A DNA stretch of 64,000 nucleotides. Origin: Bacilli bacterium. Lineage in GTDB: Bacteria > Bacillota_I > Bacilli_A > ML615J-28 > CAG-313. The stretch is from contig JAFVWY010000002.1 in assembly GCA_017501465.1 (NCBI GenBank), positions 1 through 64,000 on the forward strand, in the 5' to 3' direction. The position numbers were made by a program, and so were the translations under genes. This document shows positions 16,407 to 23,522 of the stretch, piece by piece; the stretch's first letter is position 1, and every line of letters starts with the position of its first letter. The notes under the pieces are model-generated. The model was not told the DNA's origin. It saw only the letters and a list, made by a program, of their open reading frames with translations, and did not search any database.

Positions 16407-16955
16407 TTACCAAATTACCTCACAATTATCTAAATCTACTATTCTAAAATCTGTTCCACCACATTTTCTATGTATTCTATTACCCTCTGTAAAGCCATTT
16501 AATACCTTTGTAGTCATCTTTTGTTTCTTCCATACTGCACCACATTTAGTACAAGTTATTTCCCATTTGTAGTGAATATGTTTTGTTGGTCTTTGAATGT
16601 TAGCCCTAGCATAGATATTATTAATACTTGTTGTTCTAGTAATATTATATTCTGTTCTATTATTTACATATCTAGCATAGTATTGCCATTTTGCTTTATG
16701 TCCTATTGTATCTTTGAAAGTATGTAATATTTCGTGAATTATAGTGTTTTTGATATCTTTATCACTTCCAACTTCTAATAGCCAACTTGAGATATTAATA
16801 TCACACTTATTGCAACATTGACCTAATCTTTGTTTTGCACGATAATTAATTTCAAAAGTCATATTTGTGTTTAGATTATCTCCTAACCCTATCTCCTTTA
16901 ATTCTTTAACACTTTCATTGACAAGTCTATTTAGTTTTTCTTGTAATGTTTCCAA
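16407..16955 (-). CDS. SprT-like zinc metalloprotease
   Basis: 182 aa from TTG 16955. This start has AGAGGAGATG 6 nt upstream; the longer frame to 17051 passes through promoter copy 4 and lies upstream of the transcript start. The active site is plain: HEILH at residues 74-78 and the third zinc ligand H86 in GHKAKW, as in the SprT/Spartan family. A C-terminal zinc ribbon follows (TCTKCG near 130, RKCGG near 158). SprT-like proteins act on DNA-associated or DNA-crosslinked proteins. In a phage early cassette it could remove host proteins from DNA or defend against a protein block; that is inference. First gene of its cassette. Confidence 0.9.
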   Translation of the reverse strand: METLQEKLNRLVNESVKELKEIGLGDNLNTNMTFEINYRAKQRLGQCCNKCDINISSWLLEVGSDKDIKNTIIHEILHTFKDTIGHKAKWQYYARYVNNRTEYNITRTTSINNIYARANIQRPTKHIHYKWEITCTKCGAVWKKQKMTTKVLNGFTEGNRIHRKCGGTDFRIVDLDNCEVIW

Positions 16956-16988
16956 AATATCATCTCCTCTTCTTTTGTTTACATATAC

Positions 16989-17028
16989 ATTATAACATAG
17001 ATTTCTTATTCTATACACAACTAGCCAT
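16989..17028 (-). promoter_or_regulatory. Repeated 40-bp early promoter element, copy 4
   Basis: ATGGCT-N4-GTGTATA-N17-TATAAT, extended -10 TGT. It starts 3 bp after the stop of the small gene at 17032 and drives the SprT-like gene. Confidence 0.88.
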
Positions 17029-17031
17029 ATT

Positions 17032-17190
17032 TTAATACATTTTTTCTTCACATAATATTTTTATTTTTTTGGAATATCTGCATTTATTTCTAAACTTTCT
17101 CAAGAAGTATTCATTTTTGATATACTTCTCAAAAATAATATTCTTATCAATATTAAGTAAAGTAAGTTTATAATCTCCTAAATACTCCAT
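17032..17190 (-). CDS. 52-aa basic hypothetical protein
   Basis: A frame from ATG 17190 to TAA 17032 between the acidic coiled-coil gene and promoter copy 4. It begins MEYLGDYKLTLLNIDKNIIF and becomes strongly basic (LRKFRNKCRYSKKIKIL). There is no good ribosome site next to the ATG, but it begins one base after the preceding stop, so coupled translation is possible. The stop-to-promoter spacing of 3 bp matches the other cassettes. Confidence 0.58.
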   Translation of the reverse strand: MEYLGDYKLTLLNIDKNIIFEKYIKNEYFLRKFRNKCRYSKKIKILCEEKMY

Positions 17191-17191
17191 A

Positions 17192-17677
17192 TTAATCTAA
17201 ATCTAACTCCACAAAGCCAATTTCATCATTTTCTTTGCTTATTTCATCTGCAAGCAATTCTTTGTATATAGCCCTTATATCATCATCTAAAACCCATATT
17301 TGCGTATCTAAATAATTTGTATTATATTCAATATCATCAAATGGAGATAATTCTTCTAGTTTTTCTAAATCTTTTTGATTATCTAAAAGTTCCATTTCAT
17401 CATATTTATCACTAGCACAACAACTCATCTTATTTTCTAAATATTTAATATTTTCTTCTAGTGATTTCTTTTTCTCTTCAATTTTTTCTTCAATATTACT
17501 TCTATATAAATCAATAGCACCCAATAAAATATCATTGAACTCCATTTCATCAACTGAAGTAAAACCTTTGATATAATCAAGTATATCTTCAAAAGCATAA
17601 TTACATTTTTCTAGCATTTCATAATCTGCCGTTCCACCACCGAATAAAGTCTGTAATATTTCATCTTTAAAAGTCAT
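17192..17677 (-). CDS. Acidic coiled-coil protein, first gene of a cassette
   Basis: 161 aa. A glycine triplet near residue 14 (QTLFGGGTADYEMLEKCNYA) is followed by a long charged helix around residues 60-115 (EEKIEEKKKSLEENIKYLEN) typical of a coiled coil. The tail is acidic, ending FVELDLD. GGAGATG precedes the ATG by a usual distance. Function unknown. Confidence 0.77.
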   Translation of the reverse strand: MTFKDEILQTLFGGGTADYEMLEKCNYAFEDILDYIKGFTSVDEMEFNDILLGAIDLYRSNIEEKIEEKKKSLEENIKYLENKMSCCASDKYDEMELLDNQKDLEKLEELSPFDDIEYNTNYLDTQIWVLDDDIRAIYKELLADEISKENDEIGFVELDLD

Positions 17678-17707
17678 AATATCAATTCATCTCCTTTAAC
17701 TATATAC

Positions 17708-17747
17708 ATTATATCATATATATACAACTATATACACGATTAGCCAT
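17708..17747 (-). promoter_or_regulatory. Repeated 40-bp early promoter element, copy 5
   Basis: ATGGCT-AATC-GTGTATA-N17-TATAAT, extended -10 TGA. The stop codon of the gene at 17740 lies within its upstream half. It drives 17677 to 17032. Confidence 0.87.
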
Positions 17748-18192
17748 ATATTTCATATTTTTCTTGTAAGATTTTTGTTATAAACTCCAAACATTTTTGT
17801 TTTTTGTTTTTAGAGTAATAACTATTATTGAATATCTTAAAATTACCATTTTGTTCTACAATATAACCAACTTGATTTTCAATTCCGTGTTTATATGTAT
17901 AAAACTTATATAGAACACAACTTTGATTAGTAGTTATGCTTTCAACATATTTTCTAACTTCATAATCTAAACCACTAAACATTGATAAATCATAATTTCT
18001 TAAATGTCCTTTTTCAAAAGTCTTTCCATTGCAAGTGATTTCATTATATGGACGAATATAAAAACTTGTTTGTCCTCCACCTACTACATTTCCTCTACTG
18101 ATACAAACAATATAATTATCAAAAGTCTTATAACCACTATCAATAATTATTCTACTTCCTCTCTTATTCCATTTATAATATTTACTCTCCAT
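17740..18192 (-). CDS. Hypothetical protein
   Basis: 150 aa from ATG 18192; a TTG at 18201 is in frame but lies against the AGGAGTTGAG site. Basic and aromatic, strand-rich (WNKRGSRIIIDSGYKTFDNY, GNVVGGGQTSFYIRPYNEIT). Less acidic than its neighbours. No family recognised. Confidence 0.75.
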   Translation of the reverse strand: MESKYYKWNKRGSRIIIDSGYKTFDNYIVCISRGNVVGGGQTSFYIRPYNEITCNGKTFEKGHLRNYDLSMFSGLDYEVRKYVESITTNQSCVLYKFYTYKHGIENQVGYIVEQNGNFKIFNNSYYSKNKKQKCLEFITKILQEKYEIYG

Positions 18193-18204
18193 AAATCTCA
18201 ACTC

Positions 18205-18435
18205 CTATGCTAATTCATTTCTAAATAATGTTTTAACAAGTTTTCCCTTTTCTTTGATTTCTAAATAATCACTATCTGTGATATCTGCTTTTCCCTCAAT
18301 ACTTAATTTAATAATATCTCCATTGAAGAACTCAATTTCAACATATTTTTTCATAACATAACTTGCATTATGATTTTTATTAAACACAACTGCATTTTTA
18401 TATAATCTTATTTCCTTTGTTTTCTTATCTAACAT
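18205..18435 (-). CDS. Small hypothetical protein behind a structured leader
   Basis: 76 aa, mixed charge with two beta-rich stretches (YVEIEFFNGDIIKLSIEGKA). TAGGAGAG precedes the ATG. Its message starts near 18562 and carries the 35-bp leader hairpin, about 25 nt upstream of the start codon. No family recognised. Confidence 0.76.
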   Translation of the reverse strand: MLDKKTKEIRLYKNAVVFNKNHNASYVMKKYVEIEFFNGDIIKLSIEGKADITDSDYLEIKEKGKLVKTLFRNELA

Positions 18436-18459
18436 TTTAATCTCTCCTAACTTTATTTT

Positions 18460-18556
18460 CCCTTTATAGACCTTATAGAGAATATCAAATAGGTAGTGAT
18501 ATAATCAACTTTTTGGAGATGACCTACTTAATACCCTCTATAAAGCCTATAAAAGA
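18460..18556 (-). ncRNA. Long leader hairpin (35-bp stem, 27-nt loop)
   Basis: The arms are 18522-18556 and 18460-18494 with a loop at 18495-18521. Read as minus-strand RNA all 35 positions pair: 27 Watson-Crick and 8 G-U. On the plus strand those eight positions would be A-C mismatches, so the pairing appears kept for the leftward RNA. The stem begins about 6 nt from the expected transcript start. The loop shows CATCTCC, complementary to the GGAGATG ribosome sites used by many genes of this arm. Role unknown: an mRNA-stabilising 5' structure, an RNase III substrate or a regulatory RNA are all possible. Confidence 0.75.
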
Positions 18557-18568
18557 CTTTATATAAAT

Positions 18569-18608
18569 ATTATATCACGAATATTCAAAGCTATACACAA
18601 TTAGCCAT
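18569..18608 (-). promoter_or_regulatory. Repeated 40-bp early promoter element, copy 6
   Basis: ATGGCT-AATT-GTGTATA-N17-TATAAT, extended -10 TGA. It starts 1 bp after the stop of the gene at 18610. The predicted transcript opens with the long leader hairpin. Confidence 0.87.
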
Positions 18609-18609
18609 A

Positions 18610-18837
18610 TTAATATTCTAAATTTTCAACTTCTTCATCTGTTAGTAATATTCTGTTTATATCTTCATCATCAAGTTTTTCAAACATAACTTCCATTAGA
18701 GCAACAAAATTAATATTTATACTTTGTTTAGTATCATAATACTTTCTAATATTCATTATTTCATCAGTTTCAAACTTGAACTCTTTACTAGAGCCTATAA
18801 TCTCTTGTAATAACTCAACTTTATTCAAATCTTCCAT
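18610..18837 (-). CDS. Small acidic hypothetical protein
   Basis: 75 aa, acidic (VMFEKLDDEDINRILLTDEE). GAGGTGG precedes the ATG, which overlaps the stop of the upstream zinc-ribbon gene by one base. No family recognised. Confidence 0.75.
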   Translation of the reverse strand: MEDLNKVELLQEIIGSSKEFKFETDEIMNIRKYYDTKQSININFVALMEVMFEKLDDEDINRILLTDEEVENLEY

Positions 18838-19088
18838 TATTCCACCTCAATTAAGTTTCCCTCTTTATCATAAACATTATGCCCTGTAAATTCCATATAA
18901 TACCACTCTTCTCCCTCTAAACCACAATTACAACATTTATAAGGGAAGTAAGCATTTTCTCCCTCTGATTGTATAGAACCATATTCTAATTCTTGTTCTT
19001 TACAATGAGGACAAACTCCCATACTATTTTTTAAATCTTTTATATCAATTTTTGGGTAGTTTCTCTCTTCTTCATCTGTATATAACAT
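18837..19088 (-). CDS. Small zinc-ribbon protein
   Basis: 83 aa with CPHC near residue 27 and YKCCNCGLEGEEWYYM near residue 52. Similar ribbon proteins with a CPxC...CxxCG..GxEWY pattern are common in phage genomes. GGAGTTG precedes the ATG. Zinc binding is inferred from the cysteines; the partner is unknown. Confidence 0.78.
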   Translation of the reverse strand: MLYTDEEERNYPKIDIKDLKNSMGVCPHCKEQELEYGSIQSEGENAYFPYKCCNCGLEGEEWYYMEFTGHNVYDKEGNLIEVE

Positions 19089-19105
19089 ATATTATTCAAC
19101 TCCTT

Positions 19106-19639
19106 TTAAATATATTCAATATCATAGTTTTCCATATACCAACTATTTCTTTTAACTTTTTCTGCATTGAACTTCTTTGCTTTTTCTTTATCAACATAAT
19201 TCATTGATACACTTGTTTTATTTAATCTAACAATGTATAAACTTTTACTTCCTTTTCTTCTTAACACACAATTTTTAACTGCATATTTATTGATTTCATC
19301 TTCATATTTTTTAAATACATTGTATAGTTCATAATCTTGTCTATTTTCTTTTGAATAAACTTGTCTAAACTCTTCTGTAAAGTTTCCATTTCCAATATAA
19401 TCAAAACTACAAACTAAATCTTCATATTTTCCATTGCTTGTATGAATATTTCCACAAATAATGTCATAGTATAGATTAGCAATTTTATCTTCAATTACAT
19501 TTAATTTTGGGTATAAATCTTCTATGCTTTCATAGATAAACTTATCTTCAAAATCTCTCCAGTTGCTATCTGCTAAAACTCCACTAATTTTATTATTTTT
19601 TCTATCAATTTTTATGTTTTTTGCTTTATAATAACCCAT
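19106..19639 (-). CDS. Hypothetical protein, first gene of a cassette
   Basis: 177 aa, basic overall, starting MGYYKAKNIKIDRKNNKISG. The N-terminal strand-turn-strand (KIDRKNNKISGVLADSNWRD) is followed by helices, then a basic C-terminus (EKAKKFNAEKVKRNSWYMEN). GGAGAAATG precedes the ATG, with a short leader from promoter copy 7. Confidence 0.76.
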   Translation of the reverse strand: MGYYKAKNIKIDRKNNKISGVLADSNWRDFEDKFIYESIEDLYPKLNVIEDKIANLYYDIICGNIHTSNGKYEDLVCSFDYIGNGNFTEEFRQVYSKENRQDYELYNVFKKYEDEINKYAVKNCVLRRKGSKSLYIVRLNKTSVSMNYVDKEKAKKFNAEKVKRNSWYMENYDIEYI

Positions 19640-19671
19640 AAATCATTTCTCCTTTTCTCATTTACAAATAT

Positions 19672-19711
19672 ATTATAACACATATTTTGTATTCTATACA
19701 CTTTTAGCCAT
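19672..19711 (-). promoter_or_regulatory. Repeated 40-bp early promoter element, copy 7
   Basis: ATGGCT-AAAA-GTGTATA-N17-TATAAT, extended -10 TGT. It begins 7 bp after the stop of the gene at 19719 and drives 19639 to 18610. Confidence 0.88.
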
Positions 19712-19718
19712 AAAAACT

Positions 19719-19979
19719 TTATAAAGTTTCATCTCCATAATAACTATCTATAAATTGACTATATAAAGTTCTTGCCATACCATAATCATCATTGATTTCA
19801 AAAGAGCAACCCTCTTTTCTATCAATTACATTGATATATTTATATTTAAACATATCATCATTTTCTTTGTTTAGTTGTCTTTCTATTAAACTACAAATTG
19901 TATCAAAACTCCCAACGCATAAATCGGTAGAATAATCAATATAAGTACAACTATAAACAAATCTATCTGTTTTGTCCAT
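19719..19979 (-). CDS. Small hypothetical protein
   Basis: 86 aa from ATG 19979; an in-frame upstream GTG overlaps the GGAGTG site. Contains three cysteines and aromatic residues (RFVYSCTYIDYSTDLCVGSF). No family recognised. Confidence 0.75.
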   Translation of the reverse strand: MDKTDRFVYSCTYIDYSTDLCVGSFDTICSLIERQLNKENDDMFKYKYINVIDRKEGCSFEINDDYGMARTLYSQFIDSYYGDETL

Positions 19980-19991
19980 TATAATCACTCC

Positions 19992-20633
19992 TTAATAACA
20001 ATATGAGACAATTTTACCACTACTTAATTGTAAATAGTTTCCAGTTTCAAGCAAATCATTTCCAAACTCTTCATCATTAAAATATGGTACTTTGTCATAA
20101 CCTAAACTGAACTTTTCTTCTTCAACCATTTCATCAAAATCTCTAAAAACATAGCCAACAATAGCCCTATCTTGATATTCAAGTCCATAGTTTTCAAAAA
20201 TAGTTTCAACTTCATCATCTGTCAAATCATATTCATTTTTAACATATTCTTTTTCATCTGCAATTACTTTTTCAAATAGTTTTTTATTTTCATCACTTAA
20301 TAATCTTTTTTCAATAGTGTTTTTATATTCTTCAATGATTTCTAGTCCTCTTTTATATTTATCACTATCTTTTTCTATTCCATAGCCTAATTCATTTAAT
20401 TCATCATCAAGTTCAAATATTTTCATAAACTCTTCTTTAGTTAGAATAGTCTCTAAATCATCAAAATTGTTTTCTACAATATCTCTTAATTCTTTTTCAA
20501 AGCCACAGAAACAAGCCCCGTGAATATGTAGTCCACCAAAATAATGATTACACTCAAAACCACTAAACTCAATATATTTTACGATATCTCTATCATCATC
20601 ATTTTTTATTTTTGCTAAAAATAATTTTTCCAT
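19992..20633 (-). CDS. Acidic hypothetical protein
   Basis: 213 aa from ATG 20633; GTG at 20642 lies in the GGAGTG site. An N-terminal HYFGGLHIHGACFCGFEKEL segment has clustered H and C that could bind metal. The remainder is strongly acidic and helical. No family recognised. Confidence 0.76.
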   Translation of the reverse strand: MEKLFLAKIKNDDDRDIVKYIEFSGFECNHYFGGLHIHGACFCGFEKELRDIVENNFDDLETILTKEEFMKIFELDDELNELGYGIEKDSDKYKRGLEIIEEYKNTIEKRLLSDENKKLFEKVIADEKEYVKNEYDLTDDEVETIFENYGLEYQDRAIVGYVFRDFDEMVEEEKFSLGYDKVPYFNDEEFGNDLLETGNYLQLSSGKIVSYCY

Positions 20634-20648
20634 AATTTTCACTCCTAA

Positions 20649-20879
20649 TTAATTATAATTTATTATATCTTGTAAAGTTTCCATTGCCGATACAAGACTT
20701 TCCAAATCTTCATTTTTAATGATATAGTTATTTCCTAAATCATAATTTTCTTTTTCATCTGTTAAGTCGTTCATATATTCAATATCATTGATAACAACTC
20801 CAATTAAATACTTAACTGCATTTAATATCTCTAAATTATCATAATTGTTTTCAATTTTTTCAATATCTTTATTAATCAT
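20649..20879 (-). CDS. Small acidic hypothetical protein
   Basis: 76 aa from ATG 20879 behind GGAGATTTG. Acidic and helical (NDIEYMNDLTDEKENYDLGN). No family recognised. Confidence 0.74.
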   Translation of the reverse strand: MINKDIEKIENNYDNLEILNAVKYLIGVVINDIEYMNDLTDEKENYDLGNNYIIKNEDLESLVSAMETLQDIINYN

Positions 20880-20893
20880 AATCAAATCTCCTC

Positions 20894-21058
20894 TTAATAG
20901 TCCATTAAGTCTCCATTTTCTGCTAAATATATGCCAAGTGGTATCAACCTATTGTGAGCCTCTAACCACTCTATATTGCCATTTAAATAGTCTTTAATAA
21001 TGTCTAAATGTTGTTCTTCTAGTTGTCTAAATCTTAACTTATATTGTAAAGTTCTCAT
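20894..21058 (-). CDS. 54-aa hypothetical protein
   Basis: A frame from ATG 21058 to TAA 20894 filling the gap between two larger genes, with GGAGTGATTTTG before the start. It begins MRTLQYKLRFRQLEEQHLDI and ends LAENGDLMDY. Good ribosome site and exact tiling support a real gene; function unknown. Confidence 0.7.
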   Translation of the reverse strand: MRTLQYKLRFRQLEEQHLDIIKDYLNGNIEWLEAHNRLIPLGIYLAENGDLMDY

Positions 21059-21070
21059 CAAAATCACTCC

Positions 21071-21439
21071 TTAACTGAATTGTCTAGTTTCTATTGCTTT
21101 ATATAATTTATTTAAATCTCTAGCAATTTCTGTCTTTTCAAAATCTTTGATAACTTGTTCTTTTTCTCCCTTTTTAAATCTATCAACATTGTTTTTATAT
21201 TTATAGCTTTCAATAAATCTGTTAAGTTCATCTGCTTTTATGTTATTTACTGCTTTAAACATATTACTTTGGTATGTATAACTTTCCCAAGTTCTATTTA
21301 AGTATTTTGTTTTTGTTTCTCCAAAATCAAAGCCGTTTCTTATAACATTTGTTTTATGTCCCCAACCACTTGAATTACTCCAACTTTCATTGACTAATTG
21401 CCAAACTCTTTTTCCAATTTTTAATGTTCTAATTTCCAT
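21071..21439 (-). CDS. Basic hypothetical protein, first gene of a cassette
   Basis: 122 aa, basic, with tryptophan/serine-rich N-terminal part (LVNESWSNSSGWGHKTNVIR) and lysine-rich C-terminal helices. One of the few basic proteins of the arm. GGAGATG precedes the ATG. No family recognised. Confidence 0.77.
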   Translation of the reverse strand: MEIRTLKIGKRVWQLVNESWSNSSGWGHKTNVIRNGFDFGETKTKYLNRTWESYTYQSNMFKAVNNIKADELNRFIESYKYKNNVDRFKKGEKEQVIKDFEKTEIARDLNKLYKAIETRQFS

Positions 21440-21463
21440 AATATCATCTCCCTTTACATATTA

Positions 21464-21503
21464 ATTATAACATAACTTTTTTATTCTATACACATTTAAC
21501 CAT
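21464..21503 (-). promoter_or_regulatory. Repeated 40-bp early promoter element, copy 8 (variant)
   Basis: ATGGTT-N4-GTGTATA-N17-TATAAT, extended -10 TGT. The upstream hexamer differs by one base from the consensus. It starts 7 bp after the stop of the gene at 21511 and drives 21439 to 19719. Confidence 0.85.
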
Positions 21504-21510
21504 ATTTTTA

Positions 21511-21705
21511 TTAAAAATCTAGTAAACAATGTAATTTCCATTGTAAATGGTCTTTGTCTCTTTCATCTACAATTTTAATAACTACATACATTATTCCTTT
21601 GTTTTCAAGTTCTTTTACAATATAGTCCAATGTATCTTTATCTTCTAATTTTAGTGTTTTTATATAATGTTCTTCTTCAAATCTCACTTCATATCTGCAT
21701 TTCAT
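21511..21705 (-). CDS. Small hypothetical protein
   Basis: 64 aa, beta-rich start (MKCRYEVRFEEEHYIKTLKL), then a helix and a second strand. The strand-helix-strand layout resembles the gene at 4744-4956. GGAAAGAGAG lies upstream. A single-gene cassette between promoter copies 8 and 9. Confidence 0.72.
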   Translation of the reverse strand: MKCRYEVRFEEEHYIKTLKLEDKDTLDYIVKELENKGIMYVVIKIVDERDKDHLQWKLHCLLDF

Positions 21706-21741
21706 AAGATTTCATCTCTCTTTCCTTTTCTTTACAATTAT

Positions 21742-21781
21742 ATTATATCATTTATTTTCCATTATATACACATTAAGCCAT
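21742..21781 (-). promoter_or_regulatory. Repeated 40-bp early promoter element, copy 9
   Basis: ATGGCT-TAAT-GTGTATA-N17-TATAAT, extended -10 TGA. The Met-Ala-stop end of the gene at 21773 lies inside it. It drives only the 64-aa gene. Confidence 0.87.
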
Positions 21782-22105
21782 ATTTTCTTTGCAATTTAAT
21801 ATTCTTTTTGATATAATTTCCAATTCCTTATCATTGAATAATTTTTCAATTTTTTCATTTTCTATAATTAATGAATTAAACTCTTTTTTGATATTTTCAA
21901 AATCTCCTCTTATATCAAAAACCCAATTACTATAACCAAGTTCAAAACCAATATTAGCAAGTTCAAAACTATAATTTAAGCCGATATAAGCAAGTGTCCC
22001 ACAATTTCCCTCTAAAAAATCATAATCTTCTTCAATAGTCTTTTCTGTTTCAACTAAATCTTTTTTAAACTGCATTATATAATCTAAAAATCTATTTTTT
22101 TCCAT
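21773..22105 (-). CDS. Hypothetical protein
   Basis: 110 aa from ATG 22105, chosen for GGAAGATG at the usual spacing; upstream in-frame starts overlap the neighbour. Helical and acidic with a central EGNCGTLAYIGLNYSFELAN. The last two codons are read through promoter copy 9. Confidence 0.74.
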   Translation of the reverse strand: MEKNRFLDYIMQFKKDLVETEKTIEEDYDFLEGNCGTLAYIGLNYSFELANIGFELGYSNWVFDIRGDFENIKKEFNSLIIENEKIEKLFNDKELEIISKRILNCKENMA

Positions 22106-22349
22106 TTTCTTCATCTTCCTTTGCTTTTTCATTGTCAAAATTATAGTTTTTATGTCTTAATTCAACCATATCTGCATAAATATTCATTTGATAGCCAATT
22201 CTCAATAAATAAGCCAAAGTGTCATATTTAATCAAATTATTATCATCTACTAAAATATATTCATAATTATTTTCTGCATTGTATTTTACTGCTTTTTCAA
22301 CTTCATCTCTATGTTGTAAACTTATTTCCAAAATCTTTTTAATTTTCAT
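22092..22349 (-). CDS. Small hypothetical protein
   Basis: 85 aa from ATG 22349 behind GGAGTTG. Helical with lysine-rich start (MKIKKILEISLQHRDEVEKA). Overlaps its downstream neighbour by 14 bp. No family recognised. Confidence 0.73.
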   Translation of the reverse strand: MKIKKILEISLQHRDEVEKAVKYNAENNYEYILVDDNNLIKYDTLAYLLRIGYQMNIYADMVELRHKNYNFDNEKAKEDEENGKK

Positions 22350-22638
22350 TATTTTCAACTCCTATCTTTTTATATTCATCTTCAATATATTTCATATAAT
22401 CAATATACCATTTTTCATTTTTAAATACTTCATCACAACCAACTTCAATATAATCTTCTTCAATTAATATTCTCTTGCAATAAAGTTCTTTCTCTTGTTT
22501 TTCCTTTTCTGTTTGTTTTTCAACATTTACCATTAAACTTGCAATTATTCCAAGAATAACGATTACTCCACAAAATATTAATAAGCCTTTAATAATTTCA
22601 TCTGTTCTTTCATAACTGCCTTTTTGGTATATACTCAT
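22339..22638 (-). CDS. Single-pass membrane protein
   Basis: 99 aa. Residues about 18-38 form one transmembrane helix (GLLIFCGVIVILGIIASLMV), followed by a charged helix (EKQTEKEKQEKELY) and an acidic C-terminus. GAGGGAAA precedes the ATG. Topology suggests a short N-terminus and a cytoplasmic or external charged tail; function unknown. Confidence 0.76.
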   Translation of the reverse strand: MSIYQKGSYERTDEIIKGLLIFCGVIVILGIIASLMVNVEKQTEKEKQEKELYCKRILIEEDYIEVGCDEVFKNEKWYIDYMKYIEDEYKKIGVENNEN

Positions 22639-22662
22639 TTTATTTTCCCTCTACTTTCCATT

Positions 22663-22953
22663 TTAAGCCAAATCTATAATATCTGCTAGTCTTATTCTTT
22701 TAAAGTCATTTTTTCCGTTTTCATCTTTAAAATGTAGCATTGCACTCATTGTATTATTTTCTAAATCTTTTTCAATTTCAAACATAATATTTGTTTTTGG
22801 TCTTGTATAATATTCATATACATAATTTAAGTGCATTGTTCCAATATATCTGTTAGTTCTACTCATAGATACATTATAGCCTTTATTCTTTAATTCTTTT
22901 CTTATTTCCTTTAAAAAGTCGTTTGTTTCTTTGCATATATTTAAATCAAACAT
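22663..22953 (-). CDS. Small basic hypothetical protein, first gene of a cassette
   Basis: 96 aa from ATG 22953; the longer frame to 22980 enters the promoter. GGGAGATG lies upstream. Mixed charge: KEIRKELKNKGYNVSMSRTN, then strands (HLNYVYEYYTRPKTNIMFEI). No family recognised. Confidence 0.76.
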   Translation of the reverse strand: MFDLNICKETNDFLKEIRKELKNKGYNVSMSRTNRYIGTMHLNYVYEYYTRPKTNIMFEIEKDLENNTMSAMLHFKDENGKNDFKRIRLADIIDLA

Positions 22954-22978
22954 AGTCTCATCTCCCTTAACTAATAAC

Positions 22979-23018
22979 ATTATATCATTGTTTTTCTATT
23001 CTATACACTCATAGCCAT
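22979..23018 (-). promoter_or_regulatory. Repeated 40-bp early promoter element, copy 10
   Basis: ATGGCT-ATGA-GTGTATA-N17-TATAAT, extended -10 TGA. The final MAMSV codons and TAG stop of the gene at 23001 are inside it. It drives 22953 to 21773. Confidence 0.87.
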
Positions 23019-23402
23019 AATTTTTTGATATTTTTGTTTATGTTTACAATTTCTACAAAATACATTTGCTTTCCTTATTTCAAAATAATTATGATATAGT
23101 ATTTTTCCGTTTTTAGTGATTATATCTCCCACTTGTCTATGATTTCCCTTTAATACTTGTAAAACTTCCATTTTAAAAGTATGATTACATAAGTTTCCAA
23201 AATACTTGTTTTTGATAACCTTAATAAAATAATATTCATATCTATAACTTTTTTCCGTTGTATTATATACATAAAGCCTTAATATGCCTTTAGAATTGTT
23301 AGCAATATCATTTGAATTATTATAGTCCAGTTCATCAAAATTGCTTTCCATTAGAGCCGTATCTAATAAGCCACGACTATTTACTTTCCATTTATTTTCC
23401 AT
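23001..23402 (-). CDS. Hypothetical protein with C-terminal cysteine motif
   Basis: 133 aa from ATG 23402, behind GGAAGTGTAGG at the spacing typical here; earlier in-frame starts have no ribosome site. Strand-rich middle (SYRYEYYFIKVIKNKYFGNL) and a C-terminal ANVFCRNCKHKQKYQKIMAM stretch that could hold a metal. The 3' end overlaps promoter copy 10. Confidence 0.7.
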   Translation of the reverse strand: MENKWKVNSRGLLDTALMESNFDELDYNNSNDIANNSKGILRLYVYNTTEKSYRYEYYFIKVIKNKYFGNLCNHTFKMEVLQVLKGNHRQVGDIITKNGKILYHNYFEIRKANVFCRNCKHKQKYQKIMAMSV

Positions 23403-23522
23403 TTTCCTACACTTCCAATTTTTTTCCATCTTTTTTGGAGTTTTAAACTCCCACAAAATCAAGTTAAGCATTTATGGAGAACTTGACTTTTATTTTAAGC
23501 CAAGAACTCCACAAAACTCTTT
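23403..23522. other. Short gene-free stretch with degenerate repeats
   Basis: No convincing gene. The 12-mer GCATTTATGGAG (23468-23479) recurs at 24259-24270, and CTCC(C)ACAAAA words occur here twice and again near 24208. In minus-strand translation both places give broken FCG..L-like and LHKC-like stretches. I read these as remnants of one decayed small gene; evidence is thin. Confidence 0.35.

Noticed and set aside
16407-17051. Longer versions of first cassette genes (starts at 17051, 15416, 22980, 10639)
   Set aside because: These starts lie upstream of or inside the promoter and would not be on the transcript; good ribosome sites stand before the shorter starts.
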